Assembly (NCBI RefSeq): GCF_009469595.2
Contig: NZ_SSXV01000002.1
Location: 124,001 to 188,000 of the forward strand
Direction: 5' to 3'
From: Thauera sp. 2A1
Lineage (GTDB): Bacteria > Pseudomonadota > Gammaproteobacteria > Burkholderiales > Rhodocyclaceae
DNA: 64,000 nt
Of the stretch, positions 46,578-56,318 are shown one piece after another; positions within the stretch are counted from its first letter, which is position 1; each line of letters begins with the position of its first letter. Made by a program: the position numbers and the translations under genes. The notes under the pieces were generated by a model. It made no database searches, was not told the origin of the DNA, and was given only the letters and a program-made list of their open reading frames with translations.

Positions 46578-47402
46578 TCACTTGAGGATGAAGCCGCGGT
46601 TGCGCAGTGCTTCCACCAGGCGGTCGCGGCCGGAGAGCGTTTCCGGCCCGGCGATGCGCTTGGCCGAATGCACCGCCCAGGTGCCATGCACGTTCATCTT
46701 CTGCGCCTCGTAGAACTGTGCCATTGCACGGTTATAGGCCTCGATGCCCACATCCTGTCGCTCCAGCGGCGTGTAACGCTCGTGGTGCAGCACCACGGAC
46801 TGCGGCGGTCGTGGCTTGATCGAGGACGGGCGTGCCGGGTCGGGCGTGCCGACGCACATGCCGAACACTGCCACCACCTTCGGCGGCAGGTCGAGCAGGG
46901 CGGCGACGTCTTCCGGCCGGTTGCGCATGCCGCCGATGTACACCGTGCCCAGGCCGAGCGATTCGGCCGCGGCCACTGCGTTCTGCGCCGCGAGCGCCGC
47001 ATCGATCACACCGACGATGAACATCTCGAGGTAGTCGAGCGCGGCCGAGGGCCGCTCGGCCTGGTGCGCGATGTGCTCCAGGCGCGCGAGGTCGGCGAGC
47101 CAGACGAGTTGCAGCGGGGCGTCGCGCACATGGGCCTGGTTGCCGGCGAGTTCGGCCAGCCTGGCGCGGGTGGCGGCGTCGCGCACTGCGATCACGCTCC
47201 AGGCCTGCAGGTTGGAGGAACTGGAGGCCGACTGCGCGGCGGCGATGATGGCGGTGAGCTGATCGTCGGTGACCGGGTCGGACAGGAAGGCGCGGTCCGA
47301 ACTGTGCGCGAGCAGGTGCTCGATGATCGGCGACCAGGCGCCCGGCGCAGGCAGGCTGTCGTCGCCATAACGTTCGCGGAGGAGTTGCTGGGCGTGGGAC
47401 AT
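46578..47402 (-). CDS. NfsA/FRP-type nitroreductase (NADPH-dependent flavin reductase)
   Basis: 274-aa FMN-binding nitroreductase fold protein. ERYGDDSLPA, SASSSSNLQAWSVIAV (FMN phosphate region), AAESLGLGTVYIGGMRN and FGMCVGTPD are family hallmarks of NfsA-like oxygen-insensitive nitroreductases. I use the ATG at 47402 (MSHAQQLL); the frame is open to 47471 without support. The natural substrate cannot be told. Confidence 0.88.
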   Translation of the reverse strand: MSHAQQLLRERYGDDSLPAPGAWSPIIEHLLAHSSDRAFLSDPVTDDQLTAIIAAAQSASSSSNLQAWSVIAVRDAATRARLAELAGNQAHVRDAPLQLVWLADLARLEHIAHQAERPSAALDYLEMFIVGVIDAALAAQNAVAAAESLGLGTVYIGGMRNRPEDVAALLDLPPKVVAVFGMCVGTPDPARPSSIKPRPPQSVVLHHERYTPLERQDVGIEAYNRAMAQFYEAQKMNVHGTWAVHSAKRIAGPETLSGRDRLVEALRNRGFILK

Positions 47403-47539
47403 GGAAGCTCCATCGACATACAGGATTTGCAGGGGGTGAAGCATAACCGTCCCGGCCCCCGCGGCGCACACCGGGGCCGGGAATCCTCGCCTTCGAATTA
47501 CTGGTGCATTGGGTTGGCATCGCGGCTACAATGCCGGCC

Positions 47540-47639
<100 letters not shown>

Positions 47640-47651
47640 CCCGATCACAGA

Positions 47652-47686
47652 CGAAGGGCGCTCGAGGTGGGCGCCCTTCGTCTTTC
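47652..47686 (+). terminator. Rho-independent terminator of ffs
   Basis: CGAAGGGCGC/GCGCCCTTCG with a 9-base loop, followed by TCTTTCC. It may also act toward the convergent cfa gene. Confidence 0.75.
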
Positions 47687-47703
47687 CTGTTTCCGCGAGT
47701 GCG

Positions 47704-48927
47704 CTATTCCGGGCGCCGATAGCCGCCCGACACGCCGCTCGGCGACAGCACGATCTGCCACAACTGATTGCTGCGCGCGCGAAAGGTGCCCGCGCAGGCG
47801 AGCAGGTAATAGCGCCACATGCGGTAGAAGCGTTGGCCATGGCGTTCGGCGAATTGCGGCCAGGCGGCTTCGAAGCGTGCATGCCAGGCCATCAGCGTGC
47901 GGTCGTAGTCAGCGCCGAAGTTGTGTACGTCCTCGACGATGAAGCCGTCTTCCGCGGCGTCGGCGATCTGGCCGAGCGCGGGCAGGTCGCCGTTGGGGAA
48001 GATGTAGCGGTCTATCCACGGGTCGGTGGGCGTGCGGCGCACGTTCTTGCCGATGGTGTGCAGCAGGAACAGGCCCTCCTCCTTCAGGCTGCGCCTGGCC
48101 ATCTCGAAGAAGGCGACGTGGTTCTTGGCGCCGACATGCTCGAACATGCCGACCGAGGCGATGCGGTCGAAGCGTTCGCTGCCGCCGCGATTGAACTGGC
48201 GGTAATCCTGCAGCCGGAAGCTCACCGGCAGGCCGCTGCAGCGCGCCTGGCCGAACTCGGCCTGCTCGCGCGAGATGGTGAGGCCGACGCATTCGACGCC
48301 GTAATGTTCCGCGGCGTATCGCATCAGGCTGCCCCAGCCGCAGCCGATGTCGAGCAGGCGCATGCCGGGCTCCAGGCCCAGCTTGCGGCAGACCAGGTCA
48401 AGTTTGGCGCGCTGGGCGTCGGCCAGGTTGTCAGCCCGGGCCCAGTAACCGCAGGTATAGGCCATGCTGGAGTCGAGCATGGCCTCGAAGAAGTCGTTGC
48501 CGAGGTCGTAATGCACCTCGCCGACCTGCCAGGTGCGGCGCAGGTTCTGCAGGTTGAACAGGCGCGCACGCAGTCCATGCACCATCAGCGCGGCGGTGCC
48601 GACTTTCTCATCGAGCCTGGCCATCAGCACGCGGGCGATGAATTGGTCGACCCGGTCGCAATCCCACCAGCCTTCCATGTAGCTCTCGCCCAGGCCCAGA
48701 CTGCCGCGTGCGAGGATGCGCTCGGCCGCCTGCGGGTGATGCATGCGCATGTCCCACGGGCGGTCGCCGCCGACCTCGATGCCGGCCTCGGCCAGCAGGG
48801 CGGTGATCGCGTCGACGGCCGCGTCTCGAAGGCCCAGGCGCCGCCGCAACCGGCTGCGGGGAGCGCGATGAGGCTGCGGCGCGCGATCATCGGTGCGGTG
48901 GTGGATGGTGTTGCGCGCACTTTCCAT
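47704..48927 (-). CDS. cfa: Cyclopropane-fatty-acyl-phospholipid synthase
   Basis: CFA synthase adds a methylene from SAM across double bonds of membrane phospholipid acyl chains. 407 aa. It has the N-terminal lipid-binding part (LARGSLGLGESYMEGWWDC), HYDLGNDFFEAMLDSSMAYTC, the SAM motif LLDIGCGWGSL near residue 192, and the GMFEHVGAKNH catalytic region, with TIGKN and FIFP-like (YIFPNGDLP) segments. All expected blocks are present. Confidence 0.95.
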   Translation of the reverse strand: MESARNTIHHRTDDRAPQPHRAPRSRLRRRLGLRDAAVDAITALLAEAGIEVGGDRPWDMRMHHPQAAERILARGSLGLGESYMEGWWDCDRVDQFIARVLMARLDEKVGTAALMVHGLRARLFNLQNLRRTWQVGEVHYDLGNDFFEAMLDSSMAYTCGYWARADNLADAQRAKLDLVCRKLGLEPGMRLLDIGCGWGSLMRYAAEHYGVECVGLTISREQAEFGQARCSGLPVSFRLQDYRQFNRGGSERFDRIASVGMFEHVGAKNHVAFFEMARRSLKEEGLFLLHTIGKNVRRTPTDPWIDRYIFPNGDLPALGQIADAAEDGFIVEDVHNFGADYDRTLMAWHARFEAAWPQFAERHGQRFYRMWRYYLLACAGTFRARSNQLWQIVLSPSGVSGGYRRPE

Positions 48928-48980
48928 ATCGGATTCCTTGCGACTCGGGGCGCCTCAAGCGATGAAGCGGGTGCCCCGCC

Positions 48981-49067
48981 TCAAAGGCTCTGGGCGTAGT
49001 CGGCGCACACAGCGCAGAGCAAATCCACGACTTGCGCGAGGAACTGGTCGAAAGCGATGCCGTTCAT
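48981..49067 (-). CDS. 28-aa ORF upstream of cfa, unknown
   Basis: Starts MNGIAFDQFLAQ and contains CAVC near the end. An ideal Shine-Dalgarno (AAGGAGGA) lies six bases before the ATG. It ends 53 bases before cfa on the same strand. It could be a leader peptide or a free small protein. I see no family match, and the frame also extends upstream without a better start. Confidence 0.5.
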   Translation of the reverse strand: MNGIAFDQFLAQVVDLLCAVCADYAQSL

Positions 49068-49240
49068 GTCAAGTCCTCCTTCAACGGTGGCCGGCGTTCC
49101 GGCTTTTGTAGGATAGTCAGCGAACTCCGGGGTGCCCAATCGGTTGAGGGCATGGGGCGGATTGCGTGCCTGTATCGGAGGCATGGGCGCGCTGCGATCA
49201 CCTCGAGGATGTGCGGAGCCCTCTGCTAGAATCGGCCGCC

Positions 49241-51277
49241 ATGAGCTATCAGGTCCTTGCGCGCAAATGGCGTCCGAAGTCCTTCGGCACGCTGGTCGGT
49301 CAGGAGCACGTCGTGCGCGCGCTCACGCACGCGCTCGCCACCGGACGCTTGCACCACGCCTGGCTGTTCACCGGCACGCGCGGCGTCGGCAAGACCACCA
49401 TCAGCCGCATTCTGGCCAAGGCGCTCAACTGCGAGACCGGGATCACACCGGAGCCGTGTGGCCAGTGCGAAGCGTGTCGCGCCATCGATGCCGACCGCTT
49501 CCCTGACTACGTCGAGATGGACGCTGCCTCCAACCGCGGCGTGGAAGACATGGCGGCGCTGCTCGACAAGGCCGTGTATGCGCCTGTGCAGGGGCGCTAC
49601 AAGGTGTACATGATCGACGAAGTGCACATGCTCACCGGGCATGCCTTCAACGCCATGCTGAAGACGCTCGAGGAGCCGCCCGAGCATGTCAAGTTCATCC
49701 TCGCCACCACCGATCCGCAGAAGATTCCCGTCACGGTGCTGTCGCGCTGCCTGCAGTTCAACCTCAAGCAGATGCCGCAGGGGCATATCGTCGACCACCT
49801 GACCCGTATCCTGCAGGCGGAGGAGGTGCCCTTCGAGCCGGGTGCGCTGCGCCATCTGGCCAAGGCCGCGGCCGGCTCCATGCGCGATGCGCTGTCGCTC
49901 CTCGATCAGGCGATCGCGCACGGCGCGGGCAAGGTCGAGGAGGAGCAGGTCACGCACATGCTGGGCACGGTGGGCGACGATCATCTCCATGCGGTCCTTG
50001 ACGCGCTTGCGACCGGCGACCTGCCGGCGATGCTGGCAGCGGCGGACGGCATGGAGGCGCGCAGCTTGTCCTTCGACGCAGCGCTGCAGACCCTGGCGAC
50101 ACTGCTGCATCGCATCGCCCTGGTGCAGTTTGCACCTGCCGCGATCGGCGATGAGGTCGAGCGGGCACGCCTCCAGCAACACGCCGGGCAGTTCGACGCT
50201 GAATACCTGCAACTGGCGTATCAGATCGCCATCCATGGCCGTGACGAACTGGCGCTTGCGCCGGACGACTACACCGGCTTCACCATGACCTTGCTGCGCC
50301 TGCATGCGTTCCGGCCGGAGCAGCCGCCGGCCCTGGGCAGTGCGGGCCTGGCGGATCACGGTGGCGGCGGCCGTGCGACGAGACTGCCCGCCGGCGCCGC
50401 GTCATCGGCTGGCGCGGCTGAAAACGCACCGTCGCGCCGCGATCCTGCCGCGCCGGCGGCGCAACGCGAGCCAGCGCCGGTGCGGCCAGCGCCAGTGGCT
50501 CCGCAGCCCGTCCGGGCGGCACCGCCTTCCGCGGTGGCGGACGCTGTGAAAATCCCGGAACCCGTTGTGCCCGCCGTTACTGCCGCTCCCCCTGCGGGCC
50601 CCGTAGCAGCGCCGGCGCGCGACATTCCGCCGTGGGAGGATCTGCCGCCCGAAGCCTTCGCCGCCAGTGCGCAAGACACCGGCACGCAGGGCCCGCCGCC
50701 GTGGCACGAGGACGACATGCCGGCGGCCCCTGCGGCGCAGCTTGCGACTGTGGCGCCATCGCCGGCCGCAGCAAGCACTGTCACGGCCGAGGCTGAAACG
50801 CCGGTGCCCTCGCGCGAAGATGCGGCCGTCTCGACCGCAGGCACCGAAGGGGGCCGGGATGCGTCGGCGTACGGCGACGTCGCCGCGCTGATGGCAGCGG
50901 CCGACTGGCGCGGCGTGATCCGTGCGCTCGGGCTGGGCGGCATGATCCGCGAACTGGCGCAGCATTGCGAATGGCTGGGCTTCGACGAAGGCGGCGTGAG
51001 GCTGCGCCTGTCGCACACTCATCGCCATCTGCTGGACATGAATCGCAACGCGGTCGAGCGCATTCAGGAACAACTCGGCGCCGCGCTCGGCCGCCCGCTG
51101 AAGATCGTCGTTGCGCTCGGCGAAATCGCCGGCGAGACGCCGGCCCAGCGCGATGAGGCAGAGCGCCGGGGGCGGCACGCCGAGGCCGTCGCCGCGCTCG
51201 AGAGCGATCCCTTCGTGCGCGAACTCATCGAGCGTTTCGACGCCACGCTGGTCGAAGCGTCGGTACGACCCATCTGA
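49241..51277 (+). CDS. dnaX: DNA polymerase III subunits tau/gamma
   Basis: Clamp-loader ATPase. The 678-aa protein starts [15 protein letters not shown]. It has Walker A (GTRGVGKTT), the zinc module CxxxxxxxxCxxCxxC around residues 66-82 (C-GQC-AC), and the sensor/SRC region. A long Ala/Pro-rich linker (about 385-555) follows, then a tau-specific C-terminal domain. I found no clear A-rich slippery site for a gamma frameshift. Order dnaX-ybaB-recR is conserved. Confidence 0.96.
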   Translation: MSYQVLARKWRPKSFGTLVGQEHVVRALTHALATGRLHHAWLFTGTRGVGKTTISRILAKALNCETGITPEPCGQCEACRAIDADRFPDYVEMDAASNRGVEDMAALLDKAVYAPVQGRYKVYMIDEVHMLTGHAFNAMLKTLEEPPEHVKFILATTDPQKIPVTVLSRCLQFNLKQMPQGHIVDHLTRILQAEEVPFEPGALRHLAKAAAGSMRDALSLLDQAIAHGAGKVEEEQVTHMLGTVGDDHLHAVLDALATGDLPAMLAAADGMEARSLSFDAALQTLATLLHRIALVQFAPAAIGDEVERARLQQHAGQFDAEYLQLAYQIAIHGRDELALAPDDYTGFTMTLLRLHAFRPEQPPALGSAGLADHGGGGRATRLPAGAASSAGAAENAPSRRDPAAPAAQREPAPVRPAPVAPQPVRAAPPSAVADAVKIPEPVVPAVTAAPPAGPVAAPARDIPPWEDLPPEAFAASAQDTGTQGPPPWHEDDMPAAPAAQLATVAPSPAAASTVTAEAETPVPSREDAAVSTAGTEGGRDASAYGDVAALMAAADWRGVIRALGLGGMIRELAQHCEWLGFDEGGVRLRLSHTHRHLLDMNRNAVERIQEQLGAALGRPLKIVVALGEIAGETPAQRDEAERRGRHAEAVAALESDPFVRELIERFDATLVEASVRPI

Positions 51278-51347
51278 CCGCCGCGCCGGTGCGCGGCGCC
51301 GACCCCTACCCATCCACCAATCCATCCAAACTCCGAGGAGCGTCACC

Positions 51348-51671
51348 ATGATGAAAGGCGGCCTTGCCGGGCTGATGAAGCAGGCCCAGCAGATGCAGGA
51401 AAACATGAAGAAGATGCAGGACCAGCTCGCGACCGTCGAGGTCGAGGGCCAGTCCGGCGCGGGCATGGTCAAGGTGCTGATGACCTGCAAGTACGACGTG
51501 CGCCGGGTGTCCATCGACGAGTCGGTCATGGACGACAAGGAAATGCTCGAGGATCTGGTCGCTGCCGCGGTCAACGACGCAGTCCGCAAGGTCGAGTCGA
51601 CGACCCAGGAGAAGATGTCCGGCTTCACCGCGGGCCTGAACCTGCCACCCGGCATGAAGCTGCCGTTCTGA
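51348..51671 (+). CDS. ybaB: YbaB/EbfC nucleoid-associated protein
   Basis: 107-aa DNA-binding dimer, starting [17 protein letters not shown], with the YbaB core ([19 protein letters not shown]) and the Met-rich C-terminal [16 protein letters not shown] follows GGAG. Between dnaX and recR as usual. Confidence 0.95.
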   Translation: MMKGGLAGLMKQAQQMQENMKKMQDQLATVEVEGQSGAGMVKVLMTCKYDVRRVSIDESVMDDKEMLEDLVAAAVNDAVRKVESTTQEKMSGFTAGLNLPPGMKLPF

Positions 51672-51684
51672 GCCTGTCGCCAGC

Positions 51685-52278
51685 ATGACGCCATCGAGCC
51701 TCGACGAACTCATCGAGGCGCTGCGCTGCCTGCCGGGCGTGGGGCCGAAGTCGGCGCAGCGCATGGCCTATCATCTGCTGCAGCGTGACCAGCGCGGCGC
51801 GGGCCGCCTCGCCCGCGCCCTGTCGCATGCGCTCGAGGTGCTGCGTCACTGCGAGCGCTGCAATACCTTCACCGAAAGCGAGATCTGTGAGCGCTGCGCC
51901 AATCCCCGGCGCGATGCCTCGCTGCTGTGCATCGTCGAGATGCCGGCCGATCTTGCGATGATCGAGCAGACCCAGTCCTACAACGGGCTCTACTACGTGC
52001 TGATGGGGCGACTGTCGCCGCTCGACGGTGTCGGCCCGCGCGAGTTGAAGCTCGACAAGCTCATCGCGCGGGCGAGCGATCCCGCTGTCGCCGAGGTCAT
52101 CCTCGCCACCAACTTCACCAACGAAGGCGAGGCCACCGCGCACACCATCGCCACGCTGCTGTCGGCCCGAGGCGTCAAGGTCAGCCGCCTGTCTCGCGGC
52201 GTGCCGGTAGGGGGGGAACTGGAGCACACGGACACCGGCACGATCGCCCAGGCGCTGGTCGAGCGCAGATCCCTCTGA
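51685..52278 (+). CDS. recR: Recombination protein RecR
   Basis: RecR works with RecFO to load RecA at gaps. 197 aa: helix-hairpin-helix [20 protein letters not shown], zinc finger C-ERC...CERC, and the Toprim domain ([27 protein letters not shown]). Normal length. Confidence 0.96.
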   Translation: MTPSSLDELIEALRCLPGVGPKSAQRMAYHLLQRDQRGAGRLARALSHALEVLRHCERCNTFTESEICERCANPRRDASLLCIVEMPADLAMIEQTQSYNGLYYVLMGRLSPLDGVGPRELKLDKLIARASDPAVAEVILATNFTNEGEATAHTIATLLSARGVKVSRLSRGVPVGGELEHTDTGTIAQALVERRSL

Positions 52279-52459
52279 TCGATGCTGTGCTGCAGCATAC
52301 CTGATCCATCCCGGGGCTTGCGCAACTGCGAATAATTCGCGCAAAGCCTTGTCCCGTATGGAACTGCGGCTCGCGCGCTTTCTCTGCTGCAGCGAATCGG
52401 ATATACTCTTCCAGTTTTTTGTATCCGGGTCTTTCGTTTTCCTTTTTGGGAAGAGGGTC

Positions 52460-53053
52460 ATGAGCGTTGATCAAGAAGTGGACAGCGGCCGCCGCACTCT
52501 GTTGCTGGCGACGTCGGCTGCGGGCGGCGTTGCCGCCGTGGCGACGGCGGTTCCGTTCGTCGCCAGCCTGACGCCATCGGAGCGTGCCAAGGCAGCCGGC
52601 GCGCCGGTCGAGGCGGATATCGGGAAGCTCGCGCCGGGCGAGATGATGACTGTGGAATGGCGCGGCAAGCCGGTCTGGATCCTGCGTCGCACGCCCGAGA
52701 TGCTGGCCTCGCTGGACAAGACCGAGGACAAGGTCAGCGATCCGGCTTCGAACAAGCCGATGCAGCCCGAGTACGCGAAGAACAAGTACCGCTCGATCAA
52801 ACCCGAGTATCTGGTGGCGGTGGGCATCTGCACCCACCTCGGCTGTTCGCCTTCGGACAAGTTCAAGGTCGGTGCCGAAAGCGGCATGGGGGCGGACTGG
52901 CCTGGTGGCTTCCTGTGCCCGTGCCATGGCTCTCAGTTCGACCTCGCCGGCCGCGTCTACAAGAGCATGCCGGCGCCGGACAACCTTGAGATTCCCCCGC
53001 ACAAATATCTCGCGGACTCCACCATCCTCGTCGGTGACGACGGAAAGGCATAA
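52460..53053 (+). CDS. petA: Ubiquinol-cytochrome c reductase Rieske iron-sulfur subunit
   Basis: 197-aa Rieske protein of the cytochrome bc1 complex. The N-terminus carries a twin-arginine signal anchor (SGRRTLLLATSAAGGVAAVA). The [2Fe-2S] ligands are in CTHLGC and CPCHGSQFD. The start is the ATG at 52460 after AAGAGGG. TATACT at 52402-52407 is a likely -10. The 180-bp gap after recR also holds a short palindrome, GCGAAT-A-ATTCGC (52328-52340). Confidence 0.96.
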   Translation: MSVDQEVDSGRRTLLLATSAAGGVAAVATAVPFVASLTPSERAKAAGAPVEADIGKLAPGEMMTVEWRGKPVWILRRTPEMLASLDKTEDKVSDPASNKPMQPEYAKNKYRSIKPEYLVAVGICTHLGCSPSDKFKVGAESGMGADWPGGFLCPCHGSQFDLAGRVYKSMPAPDNLEIPPHKYLADSTILVGDDGKA

Positions 53054-53056
53054 GCG

Positions 53057-54325
53057 ATGACGACCAAATCTCAGGCTGTGCTGAACTGGATCGACGAGCG
53101 CTTCCCGCTCACGTCGTCCATCAAGGGTCACCTGACCGAGTACTACGCGCCGAAGAACTTCAATTTCTGGTATTTCTTCGGCTCGCTGGCGCTGATGGTG
53201 CTGGTGATCCAGATCGTGACCGGCATCTTCCTGGTCATGCACTACAAACCCGATGCCTCGCTGAACGCGGCCGGTGTGCCGGTGGCTTTCGCCAGCGTCG
53301 AGTACATCATGCGCGACGTGCCTGGCGGCTGGATCATCCGCTACCTGCACTCGACGGGCGCCTCGGCGTTCTTCATCGTCGTGTATCTGCACATGTTCCG
53401 TGGCCTGCTCTACGGCTCGTATCGCAAGCCGCGCGAGCTGATCTGGGTCTTCGGCACGCTGATCTTCCTCGCGCTGATGGCGGAAGCCTTCATGGGCTAT
53501 CTGCTGCCGTGGGGGCAGATGTCTTACTGGGGCGCGCAGGTGATCGTTAACCTGTTCTCCGCGATCCCGGTCATCGGTCCGGACCTGTCGCTGGTGATCC
53601 GCGGCGACTACGTCGTGTCCGACGCCACGCTGAACCGCTTCTTCTCCTTCCACGTCATCGCCGTGCCGCTGGTGCTGATCGGCCTCGTCGCTGCGCACAT
53701 CATTGCGCTGCACGAAGTCGGCTCCAACAACCCGGACGGCATCGAGATCAAGAAGAAGAAGGATTCGACCGGCAAGCCGCTCGACGGAATCCCCTTCCAT
53801 CCGTACTACACGGTGAAGGACATCGTCGGTGTCGTGGTCTTCCTGTTCGTCTTCAGCGCGGTGGTGTTCTTCGCGCCGGAAGGCGGCGGCTACTTCCTCG
53901 AGTTCAACAACTTCATCCCGGCCGACCCGCTGAAGACGCCGCCGCACATTGCGCCGGTGTGGTACTTCACGCCCTTCTACTCGATCCTGCGCGCGGTGAC
54001 CTATCCGCTGTTCGGGCTGGATGCGAAATTCTGGGGCGTGGTCGCGATGGGCGCATCGGTGGTGATCATCGCCTTCCTGCCGTGGCTGGACCGCAGTCCG
54101 GTGAAGTCGATCCGCTATAAGGGGCCGATCTTCAAGGTGGTGCTGACGATCTTCGTCATCTGCTTCTTCATCCTGGGTTACCTGGGTGTGCTGCCGCCGA
54201 CCCCGGGCCGTACGCTGGTGTCGCAGATCTGCTCGGTGCTGTACTTCGCGTTCTTCCTGCTGATGCCCTGGTACAGCCAGCTCGACAAGTGCAAACCGGA
54301 ACCGGAAAGGGTGAATTTCAAATGA
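53057..54325 (+). CDS. petB: Cytochrome b of the bc1 complex
   Basis: 422-aa membrane protein with eight TM helices, heme-ligating histidines (LHSTGASAFF, YLHMFRG, RFFSFHVIAVPL, AAHIIALHEVGS) and the Qo-site PEWY-type region (here PVWYFTPFY). It starts three bases after petA. Its last bases overlap petC (ATGA). Confidence 0.97.
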   Translation: MTTKSQAVLNWIDERFPLTSSIKGHLTEYYAPKNFNFWYFFGSLALMVLVIQIVTGIFLVMHYKPDASLNAAGVPVAFASVEYIMRDVPGGWIIRYLHSTGASAFFIVVYLHMFRGLLYGSYRKPRELIWVFGTLIFLALMAEAFMGYLLPWGQMSYWGAQVIVNLFSAIPVIGPDLSLVIRGDYVVSDATLNRFFSFHVIAVPLVLIGLVAAHIIALHEVGSNNPDGIEIKKKKDSTGKPLDGIPFHPYYTVKDIVGVVVFLFVFSAVVFFAPEGGGYFLEFNNFIPADPLKTPPHIAPVWYFTPFYSILRAVTYPLFGLDAKFWGVVAMGASVVIIAFLPWLDRSPVKSIRYKGPIFKVVLTIFVICFFILGYLGVLPPTPGRTLVSQICSVLYFAFFLLMPWYSQLDKCKPEPERVNFK

Positions 54326-55077
54326 AATCGCGTCTCATGAGTTTCATCAAGCGCGCAGCCGCGGTCGCCCTGTTCGCGCCCGTGCTGGCGATGGCCGCGG
54401 GGGCCGAGCTGCACCTCGACAAGGCGCCGGTCAGCAAGGATCCGGCGGTGCTGCAGCATGGCGCCAAGCTCTTCGTGAATTACTGTCTGAACTGCCATGG
54501 TGCGTCCTACGTGCGCTACAACCGGCTGCAGGACATCGGCCTCACCGAGCAGGCGATCCGCGACAACCTGCTGTTCACCGCTGAAAAGACGGGTGAGCTG
54601 ATGAAGATCGCGATGCAGCGCGACGAGGCGAAGGTCTGGTTCGGCGCTGCGCCGCCCGACCTGAGCGTGATCGCCCGCTCCCGCGCGTCCGAGTTCGGCA
54701 GCGGCGCGGACTGGCTGTACACGTATCTGCGTCAGTTCTACCGTGACCCGGCCCGTCCGACCGGCTGGAACAACGTCGTGTTCGAGAACGTCGGCATGCC
54801 GCATGTCCTGTACGAACTGCAGGGCGAGCAGGTGGCGCATGTCACTCAGAACGCTGACGGCACCAAGCATGTCGAACTCAAGCTGGCCAAGCCCGGCAAG
54901 CTGTCGGCCGAGGAGTACGACAAGACTGTCGCCGATCTCGTGTCCTTCATCGTCTGGATGGGCGAGCCTGTCGCCGAGAAGCGCAAGTCGATCGGCACGA
55001 TCGTCCTGATCTTCCTGGCAGGTCTGTTCGTGCTGTCGTATGCGCTGAAGAAGAACTACTGGAAGGACATTCATTGA
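54322..55077 (+). CDS. petC: Cytochrome c1
   Basis: 251-aa periplasmic heme protein anchored by a C-terminal TM helix (IGTIVLIFLAGLFVLSYALKK). It has a signal peptide (ending AMAAGAEL), heme site CLNCH and the distal Met region PHVLYELQG-like. The start at 54322 overlaps the petB stop. Confidence 0.95.
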   Translation: MKSRLMSFIKRAAAVALFAPVLAMAAGAELHLDKAPVSKDPAVLQHGAKLFVNYCLNCHGASYVRYNRLQDIGLTEQAIRDNLLFTAEKTGELMKIAMQRDEAKVWFGAAPPDLSVIARSRASEFGSGADWLYTYLRQFYRDPARPTGWNNVVFENVGMPHVLYELQGEQVAHVTQNADGTKHVELKLAKPGKLSAEEYDKTVADLVSFIVWMGEPVAEKRKSIGTIVLIFLAGLFVLSYALKKNYWKDIH

Positions 55078-55144
55078 TTGAATGTGCGGTGACGCGTGCG
55101 GGCTTTCCGGCCTGCACCTGCCATTGACGCACTTCCATGACAGA

Positions 55145-55178
55145 CGCACCACGCGGCACCGCGTGGTGCGCTTTTGCT
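55145..55178 (+). terminator. Rho-independent terminator after petABC
   Basis: CGCACCACGCGG/CCGCGTGGTGCG hairpin with a very short loop, followed by CTTTTGCTTTTG. It separates petC from sspA. Confidence 0.75.
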
Positions 55179-55203
55179 TTTGTATCTCCGGAGTGGCAAC
55201 ACC

Positions 55204-55800
55204 ATGATGAACCTCTATTCCGGCACGACCGACCCGTTCAGCCATCGCTGCCGGATCGTCCTGTTCGAAAAGGGTATGGATTTCGAAGTCATCGACGTCG
55301 ATCTGTACAACAAGCCCGAAGACATCGCCGTCATCAACCCCTACAACCAGGTGCCGGTGCTCGTCGACCGAGATCTCGTCCTGTACGAGTCGAACATCAT
55401 CAACGAGTACATCGACGAGCGCTTCCCGCATCCGCAACTGATGCCGCCCGACCCGATCATGCGTGCCCGTGCGCGGCAATTGCTGCACACCTTCGAGCAG
55501 GAGCTGTTCTCGCACATCCCCGCGCTCGAGGCGAACCAGAAAGGTGTCGACAAGACCCGTGCCCACGTGCGCGACCACCTCACCCAGCTCGCGCCCATCT
55601 TCAACAAGCAGAAGTTCATGCTGGGCGAGGAGTTCTCCATGCTCGATGTGGCGATTGCGCCGCTGCTCTGGCGCCTCGAGCACTACGGCATCGAACTCCC
55701 CAAGGCCGCTGCGCCGCTGATGAAGTACGCCGAGCGGATATTCAGCCGCCAAGGGTTCATCGACGCGCTGACGCCGTCCGAGAAGGTGATGCGTCGCTGA
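55204..55800 (+). CDS. sspA: Stringent starvation protein A (GST fold)
   Basis: RNA polymerase-associated regulator with a glutathione-transferase fold. 198 aa from the ATG at 55204 (MMNLYSGTTDPFSHRCRIVL), with NPYNQVPVLVDRDLVLYESNII in the thioredoxin-like half. SspA lacks GST activity. Paired with sspB; also located after petC in other betaproteobacteria. Confidence 0.94.
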   Translation: MMNLYSGTTDPFSHRCRIVLFEKGMDFEVIDVDLYNKPEDIAVINPYNQVPVLVDRDLVLYESNIINEYIDERFPHPQLMPPDPIMRARARQLLHTFEQELFSHIPALEANQKGVDKTRAHVRDHLTQLAPIFNKQKFMLGEEFSMLDVAIAPLLWRLEHYGIELPKAAAPLMKYAERIFSRQGFIDALTPSEKVMRR

Positions 55801-55854
55801 CCCGAATCGCCTCCGGTCGGGCATGTCCTTGCCCGTCCGCGCACAAGGATCGCC

Positions 55855-56304
55855 ATGAGCACAGTTTCAACCAAGCCCTACCTGATTCGCGCCATCTGGG
55901 AATGGTGTGTCGACCAGGGCTACACGCCCTACCTGGCGACGCTCGTCGATGCGCAGACCCGCGTTCCGCCGGGCTATGCGCGCGACGGCCAGGTCGTGCT
56001 GAACGTCGGCCCGGATGCCACTCATCAGTTGCAGATGGAAAACGACGTCATCAGCTTTCAGGCGCGTTTCAACGGCGTGCCACATTCGCTGCTGATCCCG
56101 GTCGCCAACGTCATCGCCATCTATGCCCGCGAGAACGGGCAGGGCATGGCTTTCGAGCCCGAGCAGGGTGAGGACGCCGGGCTGATGGAGGTGGCCGATG
56201 ACGATCTGCCGGAGACCGCCGAGCCCCTCGACGACACCGCCGAGGGGCCCCGCGGTGAGCCCTCTGGGAAGCCGCGCGGTGGCCACCTGAAAGTCGTCAA
56301 ATAA
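55855..56304 (+). CDS. sspB: ClpXP adaptor SspB
   Basis: SspB tethers ssrA-tagged proteins to ClpXP. The 149-aa protein has the substrate-binding fold (KPYLIRAIWEWCVDQGYTPYL, ISFQARFNG, IYARENGQGM), an acidic flexible linker and the C-terminal ClpX-binding motif GGHLKVVK. Confidence 0.95.
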   Translation: MSTVSTKPYLIRAIWEWCVDQGYTPYLATLVDAQTRVPPGYARDGQVVLNVGPDATHQLQMENDVISFQARFNGVPHSLLIPVANVIAIYARENGQGMAFEPEQGEDAGLMEVADDDLPETAEPLDDTAEGPRGEPSGKPRGGHLKVVK

Positions 56305-56318
56305 GCAAGGAGAGAGTC

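Noticed and set aside
49241..51277. Programmed frameshift site for the gamma form in dnaX
   Set aside because: No A-rich heptamer such as A AAA AAG is visible in the region where the switch would be needed.
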